From assembly GCA_046346965.1 (NCBI GenBank), contig JAXMHB010000001.1, positions 372,001 through 436,000 of the forward strand: 64,000 bases of DNA. Direction: 5' to 3'. The position numbers and the translations under genes were made by a program. The notes beneath the pieces were generated by a model that was not told the DNA's origin, searched no databases, and saw nothing but the letters and a program-made list of their open reading frames with translations. The DNA comes from JAXMHB01 sp046346965. Its GTDB lineage: Bacteria > Pseudomonadota > Gammaproteobacteria > Xanthomonadales > SZUA-5. This document shows, in pieces, positions 51,475-60,384 of the stretch (position 1 is its first letter; each line of letters begins with the position of its first letter).

Positions 51475-51548
51475 GCCCCCGTAGCTCAGATGGATAGAGC
51501 GTCCCCCTCCTAAGGGGAAGGTCGCACGTTCGAATCGTGTCGGGGGCG
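51475..51548 (+). tRNA. tRNA-Arg (anticodon CCU)
   Basis: A 74-base cloverleaf. The acceptor GCCCCCG pairs with CGGGGGC and the D-arm is GCTC-N9-GAGC. The anticodon stem TCCCC/GGGGA holds loop CTCCTAA (anticodon CCT), and the T-arm is GCACG-TTCGAAT-CGTGT with one wobble pair. CCA is not encoded. It reads AGG codons. No integrase gene or attachment repeat is seen next to it. Confidence 0.95.
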
Positions 51549-51645
51549 CACCGGGTGACGTGGGTCGCGAGGGGCGGGTCCGGGCCAGCCTCGGCAGGCG
51601 AATCGCGCGTCCGCGTGCTCCACTTCCTTGATTTCAGGAGTTTTC

Positions 51646-53178
51646 ATGTCTCACGCAGTGCTAGCGGCGCTCGGCTTGTCGGCCGACAACAGCGGTACCT
51701 ACCTCGGCAACGGCGAATGGTCCACCACCACTGATGCGGGCACGCTCACCTCGGTCAATCCGGCCACCGGTGAGGTGATCGCGCGCACCTATGCGTCCAG
51801 CCGTGCCGACTACGACACGATCCTCACCCGCGCTCAGGCGGTGCAACAGATCTGGCGCACCATGCCGGCGCCGCGCCGCGGTGAAGCCATCCGCCTGTGT
51901 GGCGAAGCCCTGCGTCAGCACAAGGACGCGCTCGGCTCGCTGGTCACGCTGGAGATGGGCAAGATCAAGCCCGAGGGCGATGGCGAAGTGCAGGAAATGA
52001 TCGACATCGCCGACTTCGCCGTCGGTCTGTCGCGTCAGTTGTACGGCTACACCATGCACTCCGAACGCCCCGGTCACCGCATGTACGAGCAGTGGCATCC
52101 GCTTGGTCTGGTCGGCGTCATCAGCGCCTTCAACTTCCCGGTGGCGGTGTGGAGCTGGAATGCCTTCCTGGCCGCCGTGTGCGGCGACGTGACCATCTGG
52201 AAGCCCTCGCCGAAGACGCCGCTGTGCGCCATTGCCTCGATGAAGATCTGCAATGAGGCGCTGCGCGCCGCCGGCTTCCCCGACATCTTCTTCCTGTTCA
52301 ACGACGTCGGCAGCGAACTGGCGCAGAGCTTCGTCGATGACCATCGCATTCCGCTGATCAGCTTCACCGGCTCCACCCAGGTCGGTCGTCTGGTGGGCGA
52401 GCGCGTGGCGCGCCGCATGGGGCGCTCGCTGCTCGAACTCGGTGGCAACAACGCGATCATCGTTGACGCCAGCGCCGACCTGAAGCTGGCGATTCCGGCC
52501 ATCGTGTTCGGCGCCGTCGGCACCGCCGGCCAGCGCTGCACCACCACGCGCCGCCTGATCGTGCACCGCTCGATCGTGAACGAGGTCACGGCGGCACTGG
52601 TGAAGGCCTACCAGCAGGTGGAATCGCGCATCGGCGATCCGCTGGTCGCCGGCACCTTGATGGGCCCGCTGATCGACCAAGCCTCGGTGGCCCGTTACCT
52701 CAAGGCCATCGCCAGCGCGCAGGCCGCCGGCGGTCAGGTGCTGACCGGTGGCAAGGCGCTGGAGCGCAGCGGCAACTACGTGCTGCCGACCATCATCAGC
52801 GGCGTGGCTCCGGACTGTGATGCGGTGCAGACCGAGACCTTCGCGCCGATCCTCTACGTGATGCCCTTCGATACGCTGGAGGAAGCGATCGCGATTCAGA
52901 ACGGCGTGCCGCAGGGCTTGTCGTCCTCGATCTTCACCACCGATCTGCGCCACGCCGAGCGCTTCCTGAGCGCGGCGGGCTCGGACTGCGGCATCGCCAA
53001 CGTCAACATCGGCACCTCCGGCGCCGAGATCGGCGGCGCCTTCGGCGGCGAGAAGGAAACCGGCGGCGGTCGCGAATCGGGTTCGGATTCCTGGAAGGCG
53101 TACATGCGCCGACAGACCAATACGATCAACTATTCCGACGCCTTGCCGCTGGCCCAAGGCATCAAGTTCGACCTCTGA
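51646..53178 (+). CDS. Aldehyde dehydrogenase, antiquitin/ALDH7-like
   Basis: A 510-residue NAD-dependent aldehyde dehydrogenase. GVISAFNFPVAVWSWNAFLA and WKPSPKTPLCAIA form the cofactor region, the catalytic Glu is in LLELGGNNAIIV, and the catalytic Cys in GTAGQRCTTTRRL. The overall sequence (for example IGTSGAEIGGAFGGEKETGG) fits the ALDH7A1/AmaB group, which oxidises alpha-aminoadipate semialdehyde/piperideine-6-carboxylate in lysine catabolism. CAGGAG precedes the ATG at 51646. Confidence 0.9.
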   Translation: MSHAVLAALGLSADNSGTYLGNGEWSTTTDAGTLTSVNPATGEVIARTYASSRADYDTILTRAQAVQQIWRTMPAPRRGEAIRLCGEALRQHKDALGSLVTLEMGKIKPEGDGEVQEMIDIADFAVGLSRQLYGYTMHSERPGHRMYEQWHPLGLVGVISAFNFPVAVWSWNAFLAAVCGDVTIWKPSPKTPLCAIASMKICNEALRAAGFPDIFFLFNDVGSELAQSFVDDHRIPLISFTGSTQVGRLVGERVARRMGRSLLELGGNNAIIVDASADLKLAIPAIVFGAVGTAGQRCTTTRRLIVHRSIVNEVTAALVKAYQQVESRIGDPLVAGTLMGPLIDQASVARYLKAIASAQAAGGQVLTGGKALERSGNYVLPTIISGVAPDCDAVQTETFAPILYVMPFDTLEEAIAIQNGVPQGLSSSIFTTDLRHAERFLSAAGSDCGIANVNIGTSGAEIGGAFGGEKETGGGRESGSDSWKAYMRRQTNTINYSDALPLAQGIKFDL

Positions 53179-53188
53179 TCGTCTCAAT

Positions 53189-53217
53189 CGCGCCCGGGCT
53201 GCACAGGCCCGGGCGCG
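53189..53217. terminator. Strong convergent hairpin after the aldehyde dehydrogenase
   Basis: CGCGCCCGGGC and GCCCGGGCGCG make a perfect 11-bp stem with a seven-base loop in the 49-base gap between converging genes. It lacks a T-tract, but its stability makes bidirectional termination plausible. Confidence 0.55.
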
Positions 53218-53227
53218 GCAACTTGCG

Positions 53228-56200
53228 TCAGTCCTCGAAGCCGTCCCGGTACAGCCGATCCGGCAGCACCGCCAGTTCCAGCGTCTGCAGCGCCGGCAGG
53301 AAGCGCGTGTCGCCGGGATAGCTGAGTGTCAGGCTGAGATTGCCCGCGGTCTGCGGGATCAAATCGCAACTGCCGGCTGGCAACACGATCGCGCAGCTCT
53401 CGATGCCGACGGTGTTTTGCACCGTGATGGTACCGCTGGGCGCGCCAGACCCGGGCGCTTGCACCAGCAGGCTCACCGGCACCCGCAGCGGCGCAAACTG
53501 ACGCGGTATTTGCGTCGGAAAGGCCGGTGGAAACGGCGTCCCGGCGCTGATCACGGTGGCTGCGCGTTCAACCAGATGGGAGCCGCTGGCGCTGCTGGCG
53601 AGGTGCGTCGCGGTGCCGGCAAAGTCCGCGCGCAGGGTGATCGTGCCGGCATTGGCGGGCAGCAGATTGCAGCTGCCGTTGGCGCCGCTGATCAGACAGG
53701 AAGCGCCAGCGCCGTCGCTGATGACGATCGGCCCCGCAGGCACACCCACGCTGCTGCTGAGATCGGCACTGACGGCCACGGCTTGGCCGTAGACGCTGGG
53801 ATCGGGCGTGTCCGACACCAGATTCAGGCTGCTGGCCACCGGGTTCACCTGGTGCGGCTCGCTGTCGCTGCTGGGCTGGTAGTCGTTGGACCCAGCGTAA
53901 TTGGCGGTCAGCAGCAGAGTGCCCCCGGCCGCCGGCGTCAGGGTGCAGGTGCCGGCGCCGGCATTCAGCACCGCCAGGCACTGTCCACCCTGGCCATCGC
54001 TGACACTGACACTGCCGCCCGGCGTGCCGGCGGCAGCGCTGACCGTCACTTGAACGGTGATCTGATCGCCGTAGGTGGAAGGATCCGGCGTGTCGGCGAG
54101 GATCGCGGTGCTGCTCACCGCAGGCGTGATCGTGTAGCTGCTGCTGGCGTCGCTTTCGGCGAAGTTCGGCGTGCCCAGATAGCTCGCGGTGACGGCTGCG
54201 CTGCCCGCCGTTTGCGCCGTCAGGGTGCAGCTGCCGATGCCGGCATTGAGAGTGGCCAGGCAGCTGCCGGCGCCGGGCATCTGGATCTGGACGTTGCCGC
54301 TAGCGTTGAAAGCCGGGTCGGCACTGGTCACCGAGACCGCCGCCTGGAAGCTCTCGCCGACCGCGACGGTCGCGGGGGTCAGCGCCGTGATCTCGGTCTG
54401 GGTCAGCACGCGCGGCGTGCTCACCGGGGCAAACTCGCTGGTCTCTTCCAGACCACCCACCACGCGCGCCGCCGTTGCCGTCACCTGCGTGCCGGCGGTG
54501 TAGGGCAGGTTGGTGATTGGCGCGCTGGCGAATCCACTGGCGTCTGTCGTCAGCAGCTGCGACACATTGAGGACGGGCAGCTCACACTCGCCGCGTCCGC
54601 TGGGATCGGCGCTGTGCACCAGGCAATAGCGGATGCGGAAACTGGTGTTCGGCAGCGAGTTCAGCGACACATTGCCGTGAACCAAGGTCGCACTGCGCAC
54701 CAGTTGCGCGAGGATCGGATGATTCTGCCCGTTGTTGCCGCCAATATCCGGATCGAGTGGATCATTGGCACTGACGCCATCGCCGTTGAAGATCCCGGTC
54801 AGATCGAGGTCGATGCCCAACTCGCCGTTCGCGTACAGCGTGTTCTCGATCAGGCTGCAGGTATTGCCCGGACCGCCGACCAGAATGCCGTCATCGCCGT
54901 TGTTCGCAATCCAATTGCGCAGGACCCGACTGCCGCCCAGGCGAATGTTGATCCCGGCGCCGGAATTGGGCGCCGGGGTCTGCCCGTCATCGGCGACACC
55001 GATGCGATTGCCCTCGATCAGCGCATTGGAGGCCTCCACCCGGATGCCTTCGACAAAGCCGCCGATGGTGTTGTTGCGGATCTGTACACCCGAGGTGGCG
55101 CCAGCGCCGACGCCGATGCCGGAGGAGACGTTGGATGAAATCGGCGCGGCGGGCGCGAGCAGGCGAGTCAGACCATCGCGACGCAGCCCGATCAGATTGC
55201 CCTCGGCGACACTGCCGGAGGCGGCCAGGTGCACGCCGATGATCGCCAGATTGGCGTCCGCGCCGATCAGATTGCGCTGGGCCAGCGTGCTGCCGCCGAC
55301 TCGGCAACCGCTGCAGTTGAGTTGTGCCGTGTTGCCGACGGTCGTCGACAGCGAGAGACCATCCTGGCTGACGCCAATAAAGCAGGATTCGACCGCGCCG
55401 GGGCCTATCGACAGCAGTGCGCTCGGCCCGCGCAGTACCAGGCCGCGGATCAGACTGTCGGGCGACCCGGTCAGTGCCAGCTTGGCGCCCAGGATGTCGA
55501 TCGGCAGTTGTGCGTTGGTGCCGATGGTTGCGGTGTTGGCCACGTAGCCGGTTTGCGTGCTGCCATCGATCTCCAGCCGGCCACTGCTCTGCAGCAGGCT
55601 CAGGCCGGCGATGCTGATCGTATGCGGACCATTGCCCGGGATCGCAAAGCGGATGCGATCGCGCGCGCTGCCGACGTCCGGGTGCGCGTCTGCTTCAACG
55701 AAGGCCTGCTTGAACGAGCCCAACCCGGCGCCGCCGGTATGGCTGACGACGAATTCCGCCACGCCGGGCGTGTAGGCAGCTCGCAGCGGGCCGATCTCGC
55801 TGGTCTCTACCGGTGCGCCGGCGTTTAGTCGGGTGGCGGTGGCGGCCACACCGGCGATGTAGCCGCTATCGGAGAAGCTCACGGTCAGCGGGCCGAAGCT
55901 GGCGTTGCCACTGGCGTCGGTGCTGACATCGACGGTCGAGGCGCCTACACGCTCGGCGTCACCGAAGTCGGCGTTGATCGACACTGAGCCATCGTCCAGG
56001 CGCGTTGCGGCGTAGAACTCGATCCGAAAGCTGGAATTGGCCACGGAGTTCAAGCTGCCGCGGATGCTCGCGGTGTTCGCGTCCAGTCGCTGCACCTCAG
56101 TCAGGATCGGATAGTTCTGTTGGTTGTTGGCGCCGCCATCGCTGTCGCCGGCGTCGTTGGCGGTATGGCCGCTGGTGCCGAGCAGATCGATCGGAATGGT

Positions 56201-57205
56201 GGCGTTGTCGATGTAGCGATTCGCGCTGAAGACGACGCCAGTGACGCCGGTAGGGACGTTCATGGCGCGCGTACTGGTGTAGGCCATCAGATTGTTGCTC
56301 ACCGTCGCCGCGAGGGCGCCCAGGGTGAAGCCCGCGGTCACACAAGCCGGGGCGCTGCTGCCATCCGCGGTCGTGCCGAAGCGGTTGCCGGAAATCAGGG
56401 TGCCGAAGCTGGTCAGGGCGGCGCTGCTGGTGCAACTGATGGTGTTGTTGATCAGCTGTTGATTGGCCACGGCGGCCGAGGAGAACACGCCGCTGGGGAC
56501 GGCGCCCGGCGTTACTCCGTCCGGCTTGAGTCCGATCAGATTGTTCTCGATGCGCACCTGGGTCAGTGCCGCCATCTGCACCGCATGTGTCGTGCTGGCC
56601 GCCACCACATTGCGGTCGGCGGGATTGGGCCCGCCCAGCGTCACCAGTCCGCTGACGTTGTCGACACGAAAGCCGAATTGGTTAGCCGCCAGGGTCGTCC
56701 CGTCGGCCTCCACGCCCAGCCAACAGCCGCGCACGCTGGCGCTGGTCGATACGCCGATTCCGGCGCCGCTGGCTTTGTTGACCACCGCGATCCCAGACAC
56801 CTCGCTGCCTGCGGCGGCCACCGCCAGTGCAGGCGTGGTCGTGCTGACCGCGGCCGCATCGATCACGATGCGGATCACCGCGTTGCTGCCAGCCGACGCC
56901 GTGTTCGCCGCCGCGCCCGGTTGGCTGTAGCCCAGAATGGACATGGCGGTAGACATCACCGGCAGATTGGACGAGATCGCGATCCGATGCGGCCCAGCAC
57001 CCGGGATGTTGAAGCGGATCTCGTCCGGGCCGCCGACGTTCGCCGTGGCATTGGCCAGCGTAATGGCCTCGCGCAAGGTGCACTCGCTGGCATCGCAGAC
57101 GCCGTTGCCGGGATCAGCGGTCGCATTGACCGTAAACACGTTGACGGCGGACGCATGGCCCGACGCAAGCCAGCACAGCAGTCCCCACACCCAGTAGCGT
57201 CCCAT
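53228..57205 (-). CDS. Giant secreted CSLREA-type beta-helix protein with Ig-like repeats
   Basis: A 1325-residue protein with a signal peptide (WVWGLLCWLASGHASA). It begins with the CSLREA-type motif (CDASECTLREAITLANA). About 900 residues of beta-helix-like repeats follow, with recurrent NLIGLKPDG, RNVVAAST and IRNNTI-type turns and two internally duplicated halves (IRFNIPGAGPH at about 45 and IRFAIPGNGPH at about 515). Three or four Ig-like beta-sandwich repeats (about 960-1290; SDTPDPSVYGQAVAVS, ADTPDPSTYGDQITVQ) follow. The extreme C-terminus is LYRDGFED. It is probably a cell-surface or exported adhesin-like protein. The upstream 225 bases (57206-57430) hold only promoter space. Confidence 0.85.
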   Translation of the reverse strand: MGRYWVWGLLCWLASGHASAVNVFTVNATADPGNGVCDASECTLREAITLANATANVGGPDEIRFNIPGAGPHRIAISSNLPVMSTAMSILGYSQPGAAANTASAGSNAVIRIVIDAAAVSTTTPALAVAAAGSEVSGIAVVNKASGAGIGVSTSASVRGCWLGVEADGTTLAANQFGFRVDNVSGLVTLGGPNPADRNVVAASTTHAVQMAALTQVRIENNLIGLKPDGVTPGAVPSGVFSSAAVANQQLINNTISCTSSAALTSFGTLISGNRFGTTADGSSAPACVTAGFTLGALAATVSNNLMAYTSTRAMNVPTGVTGVVFSANRYIDNATIPIDLLGTSGHTANDAGDSDGGANNQQNYPILTEVQRLDANTASIRGSLNSVANSSFRIEFYAATRLDDGSVSINADFGDAERVGASTVDVSTDASGNASFGPLTVSFSDSGYIAGVAATATRLNAGAPVETSEIGPLRAAYTPGVAEFVVSHTGGAGLGSFKQAFVEADAHPDVGSARDRIRFAIPGNGPHTISIAGLSLLQSSGRLEIDGSTQTGYVANTATIGTNAQLPIDILGAKLALTGSPDSLIRGLVLRGPSALLSIGPGAVESCFIGVSQDGLSLSTTVGNTAQLNCSGCRVGGSTLAQRNLIGADANLAIIGVHLAASGSVAEGNLIGLRRDGLTRLLAPAAPISSNVSSGIGVGAGATSGVQIRNNTIGGFVEGIRVEASNALIEGNRIGVADDGQTPAPNSGAGINIRLGGSRVLRNWIANNGDDGILVGGPGNTCSLIENTLYANGELGIDLDLTGIFNGDGVSANDPLDPDIGGNNGQNHPILAQLVRSATLVHGNVSLNSLPNTSFRIRYCLVHSADPSGRGECELPVLNVSQLLTTDASGFASAPITNLPYTAGTQVTATAARVVGGLEETSEFAPVSTPRVLTQTEITALTPATVAVGESFQAAVSVTSADPAFNASGNVQIQMPGAGSCLATLNAGIGSCTLTAQTAGSAAVTASYLGTPNFAESDASSSYTITPAVSSTAILADTPDPSTYGDQITVQVTVSAAAGTPGGSVSVSDGQGGQCLAVLNAGAGTCTLTPAAGGTLLLTANYAGSNDYQPSSDSEPHQVNPVASSLNLVSDTPDPSVYGQAVAVSADLSSSVGVPAGPIVISDGAGASCLISGANGSCNLLPANAGTITLRADFAGTATHLASSASGSHLVERAATVISAGTPFPPAFPTQIPRQFAPLRVPVSLLVQAPGSGAPSGTITVQNTVGIESCAIVLPAGSCDLIPQTAGNLSLTLSYPGDTRFLPALQTLELAVLPDRLYRDGFED

Positions 57206-57430
57206 GCGCTATCCCCGGCGATGAACATGGACGGCAAGCTAGGGCGCGCTCGCGTGGGTCGCTTGTCACCGGGTTGCGTTTGCTTGGCGCAACCGTGCAA
57301 GCCGTGACCTGCGCAACTTGATGCAGACAAAGTGCAACGCAATGTGATGCGAGCGCGCGCCAACCGCCTCAGTGTGGTCCTGCCGGTCGGCTTGCACCCG
57401 CCCGGCGCCTCTCCATCACCGAGCACGAAC

Positions 57431-57582
57431 ATGAGCAAAGAGACTCTCACTGTCAGTGGCACCCTGCGTGTGCGGCACACACGTCAAGCGGGATCCGGAA
57501 CCACCGCGCTGCCCGTCGTCGCGCCGATGCCGAGGGTGGCGGTGCGCGCGCTGGCGAAGCACCTGGGCGTATGGCGTGAGTT
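57431..57582 (+). pseudogene. N-terminal fragment of a gene split by a MITE-like element
   Basis: An ATG at 57431 opens a frame beginning MSKETLTVSGTLRVRH and continuing to VAVRALAKHLGVWREL, where the inserted element brings a stop after a few codons. The fragment looks like the first half of a small beta-sandwich domain. It joins naturally to the frame that resumes after the element (GETITDFAGRFSIS). I therefore read it as the broken 5' end of the metallopeptidase-like gene that follows, not as an independent gene. Confidence 0.7.
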
Positions 57583-57853
57583 AGGGAACCTCTGAACAAG
57601 TCTCGTGAGCCGCGTTGCGAGTCAGAATCGTCTGCCGCTAGGCGCGGTCCGCAGGGCATAGCCGGGCTCTCTGGCCAAGGACCGGAACGACGCGGCGGAC
57701 GATTCTGGCCGCAACCCTTCGGGACGGGGCTGAATCGGCCTCCAGCGTCGTCAGTCGCCTCGGCCAGAGAGCCGGCTATGCCCTTCGGCGACTTCCTCGC
57801 TGGAGACCGATTCAGCCGCCGTCGCGGCTACGATACTTGTTCAGAGGTTCCCT
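57583..57853. mobile_element. MITE-like non-autonomous element with 19-bp terminal inverted repeats
   Basis: A 271-base element bounded by perfect inverted repeats: AGGGAACCTCTGAACAAGT at 57583-57601 and its complement at 57835-57853. It encodes no transposase. Inside are further inverted pairs: AGGGCATAGCCGG (57653 on) against a near-complement ending at 57782, CAGAATCGTC against GACGATTCTG, and TGAATCGG against CCGATTCA. The transcript would fold into a multi-branched structure. No clear target-site duplication is visible. It interrupts an open reading frame. Confidence 0.75.
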
Positions 57854-58907
57854 CGGCGAGACGATCACGGATTTCGCCGGGCGCTTCTCCATCAGTTCGT
57901 CCGAACGCGCGAAGGATTGGCGCTTCCGTATCGATGTGCGGCTGACGTCAGACGACCTGGTGGTGCGCTCCCACGCTGTCGCCGACTGGGACACCGTTCT
58001 GGAGCAGCCTGCGGTCCGCGGCGAGGATTTACGCGACGTGGAGCTGATTTTCGGGGATCGTCGCGGATCCAGTCGCGACGCCACCGAGCGGCTCGATGAT
58101 CCGCAGGACCATGAGCGTGCCGAGGTGTGGGCGATCGCGCGTCGGATGCTGGAGGGTTTGGATGCACTGGGCGCAGCGTTTCAGGCCGCGCTGATCCGGC
58201 CCTATCGGCTCGAGATCGTCACCCCCAGTCTGAGAACCTACGCCAGTCCGGTGACTCGGAACGTACACCTGATCCGCGGAGAGTCCGTACTCAACATCCT
58301 GCACGAATCCATGCACATCTGGGCCTACGATCACACGCGCGCTCTGGTGGGTGGGCAAGCGGGCCTGATACCCAGCTTGACCGGAGGGGGCACCCATGAA
58401 GCCGAGGAGCGTGAGAGTACGGCCTTTCACGAGGGTTTTGCGCAGTTTGCCGCTCGCCACTGGCTGCACCTGCTGTTCGGTGCCGCCTATCCGCGACCGC
58501 AAAATCGTGCGTCCATGGCAGCGATAGGCGTCCGCGAGCTCGCCGGCATGATTCGCAACGACGATGGCTGGGAATCCGCACTGCTGACGCTGACCATGCC
58601 CGAGTTGCATCGATTCGACTTTGGTAGCGCCAACGGCACGCCCGGTGCGATCACCGAGTCAGCGTCCGCGCCTGCCGCGTGCACCAGCCCGTCCGCCACC
58701 TTTCAGCAAATGCTCGCGATCTTCGGCGAGGCGCCGGCGCGGGGTTTCTCCAAGCGACTCGGGCGCCCCGAGATGCAGGACATGGCTTTGTTCCTCGGCC
58801 GGGTCTGCGGCATTCTGCGCGGTGATTTGAATGGACGCGCAGGCGAGTTTCTGCGCCTGCTGGACCCTTCAGAGACGGTCGAGCCGCGCGCGCTCTTCTG
58901 CTTGTAG
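57837..58907 (+). CDS. Metallopeptidase-like protein, 5' end disrupted by the MITE
   Basis: The frame runs from a TTG inside the right terminal repeat to 58907 (356 codons). Native sequence starts at about 57854 with GETITDFAGRFSISSSE. After a beta-sandwich-like N-terminus, residues 145-200 hold a gluzincin-like pattern: HESMH (in NILHESMHIWAYDH) and, about 45 residues later, FHEGFAQFAARHW with the expected Glu. This suggests a zinc peptidase; no named family is recognised. The original gene probably began at 57431. Whether the TTG or another codon restarts translation is unknown. The dienelactone hydrolase gene follows after 16 bases. Confidence 0.6.
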   Translation: MFRGSLGETITDFAGRFSISSSERAKDWRFRIDVRLTSDDLVVRSHAVADWDTVLEQPAVRGEDLRDVELIFGDRRGSSRDATERLDDPQDHERAEVWAIARRMLEGLDALGAAFQAALIRPYRLEIVTPSLRTYASPVTRNVHLIRGESVLNILHESMHIWAYDHTRALVGGQAGLIPSLTGGGTHEAEERESTAFHEGFAQFAARHWLHLLFGAAYPRPQNRASMAAIGVRELAGMIRNDDGWESALLTLTMPELHRFDFGSANGTPGAITESASAPAACTSPSATFQQMLAIFGEAPARGFSKRLGRPEMQDMALFLGRVCGILRGDLNGRAGEFLRLLDPSETVEPRALFCL

Positions 58908-58923
58908 CCATCGTGGAGGAACC

Positions 58924-59601
58924 ATGCTTGATCGCGTTCGACTGACGGCCGGTGACGGCGCCACCATCGGCGCCTGGCAGGCTATGCCCGCGCACTTCCG
59001 CGCCGGCGTGGTCGTCGTGCAGGAGATCTTCGGCGTCACTGCGCACATCCGCAGCGTCGTTGCGCAGTACGCACAGGCGGGCTTTGCCACCATCGCCCCA
59101 TGCTTGTTTGATCGCATTGAGGCGGATGTGGAACTCCGCTGCGATGACGCCGGTATGGCCCGCGGACGCGACCTGGTGGCTACGCTCGGCATGGACGCAG
59201 CGCTGCGGGATGTGCGTGCGGCCGCCGATCATCTGCGCGCCGCCGGTTGCAGCGCTGTTGGGGTGGTGGGCTACTGCTGGGGAGGCGCCGTGGCATTTCT
59301 GGCGAGTACACGTCTAGGGTTGCCTGCCGCCAGCTACTACGGTCGACTGGTGCCGCAGTTCCTGCACGAGCGTCCGCAGGCGCCGCTGATGTTTCACTAC
59401 GGTGAGCACGATGCGCTGATCCCGCCCGAGTCGGTCGCGCAGGTGGCGCGGGCACTGCCGGAGGTGCCGCTGTACCGCTATCCGGCGGGCCACGCCTTCA
59501 ATCGTCTGGGAGATCCGCACGGCGATGCGCCCAGCGCGGCGTTGGCGTTTGAGCGTACAGTGGATTTTCTGCGGAGAGCGCTGGGTGGCGACCATGGCTG
59601 A
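58924..59601 (+). CDS. Dienelactone hydrolase family protein
   Basis: A 225-residue alpha/beta-hydrolase. VVVVQEIFGVTAHIRSVVAQ, the nucleophile elbow GYCWGGAVAF (Cys), the acid in YGEHDALIPPE and the His in YPAGHAFNR match the DLH family. These enzymes open lactones in aromatic degradation, but many act on other esters. A GGAGG site precedes the ATG. Its end overlaps the HIT gene by eight bases. Confidence 0.92.
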   Translation: MLDRVRLTAGDGATIGAWQAMPAHFRAGVVVVQEIFGVTAHIRSVVAQYAQAGFATIAPCLFDRIEADVELRCDDAGMARGRDLVATLGMDAALRDVRAAADHLRAAGCSAVGVVGYCWGGAVAFLASTRLGLPAASYYGRLVPQFLHERPQAPLMFHYGEHDALIPPESVAQVARALPEVPLYRYPAGHAFNRLGDPHGDAPSAALAFERTVDFLRRALGGDHG

Positions 59602-60019
59602 GTGGTCACTGGATCCTCGTCTCGCAGTCGATAGCGAGTATCTGGCCGAGGTGGAATCGGTCCTGATCCTGGGCAAGACCCGTGCGCCGTGGCCCTGGCT
59701 GATTCTGGTGCCGCGCGTGCCGCAGGCGAGCGAGTGGTTCGATCTGCCGCCCGCTGACAGTCAACATTTGCTGATGTTGTCCTTGCGTATCGGCGCTGCG
59801 ATGAAGGCAGAGTGCGCGGCCGACAAGATCAACTGGGGCGCCCTGGGCAATGTCGTTCCCCAGTTGCACCTCCATGTGGTAGCGCGTCATTACGGCGACC
59901 CGGCCTGGCCGGGTCCGATCTGGGGTATTCCGACGCCACCATTGGATGCGGCGGCGCAGAGCGCTCGCAATGCCCAGCTGCGCAGAATCCTGGATCGAGT
60001 TCTTTGGAGTTGCGCATGA
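59594..60019 (+). CDS. HIT domain protein
   Basis: A 141-residue histidine-triad protein. The motif reads QLHLHVVAR (H-L-H-V-V), and WPWLILVPRVPQASEWFDLP is a typical HIT strand. HIT proteins hydrolyse nucleotide adducts such as AMP esters or dinucleoside polyphosphates. The third His of HxHxH is not evident because the motif ends in Val-Val-Ala-Arg-His. It overlaps both neighbours and belongs to a coupled DLH-HIT-cupin unit. Confidence 0.88.
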   Translation: MAEWSLDPRLAVDSEYLAEVESVLILGKTRAPWPWLILVPRVPQASEWFDLPPADSQHLLMLSLRIGAAMKAECAADKINWGALGNVVPQLHLHVVARHYGDPAWPGPIWGIPTPPLDAAAQSARNAQLRRILDRVLWSCA

Positions 60020-60357
60020 GGACCAGCGCGGCCGATCTATTGGCAAGGCTGCCCGGCAGATGCACCGCTGTATGGCCGGACGGCGAGCGCTTCGTTGAGG
60101 CCTTTCGCCACGGCAGCATGTCAGTCGAACTCTACGCCCCCCGCGGCAGCGATCCCCAGCAGCCACATGCACAGGACGAGCTTTACTTCGTCATTGCCGG
60201 GACCGGAGACTTCGTGCTCGACGGCGTGGGGCAGCCCTTTGCGGCTGGTGCGGCCTTGTTTGTCCCGGCAGGCGTTCCACATCGCTTCGAGAACTTCAGC
60301 GATGACTTTGCGACCTGGGTGGTTTTCTGGGGCCCCCCGGGCGGCGAGGCGCCATGA
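60016..60357 (+). CDS. Cupin domain protein
   Basis: A 113-residue single-domain cupin. The metal-binding motifs are visible as PQQPHAQDELYFVIAGTGDF (motif 1, with His and Glu) and FVPAGVPHRFENFS (motif 2, with His). The metal-dependent function is unknown. The start overlaps the HIT stop as ATGA. Confidence 0.88.
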   Translation: MRTSAADLLARLPGRCTAVWPDGERFVEAFRHGSMSVELYAPRGSDPQQPHAQDELYFVIAGTGDFVLDGVGQPFAAGAALFVPAGVPHRFENFSDDFATWVVFWGPPGGEAP

Positions 60358-60384
60358 GTCATCGACCCTTGCCCCTTTCCGAGA

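Noticed and set aside
51475..51548. tRNA-Arg as an integration site for a genomic island
   Set aside because: No integrase gene and no direct repeat of the tRNA 3' end was seen nearby, and the flanking genes look like core genes.
57583..57853. Full insertion sequence
   Set aside because: It is only 271 bases, with no transposase frame on either strand; called a MITE-like element instead.
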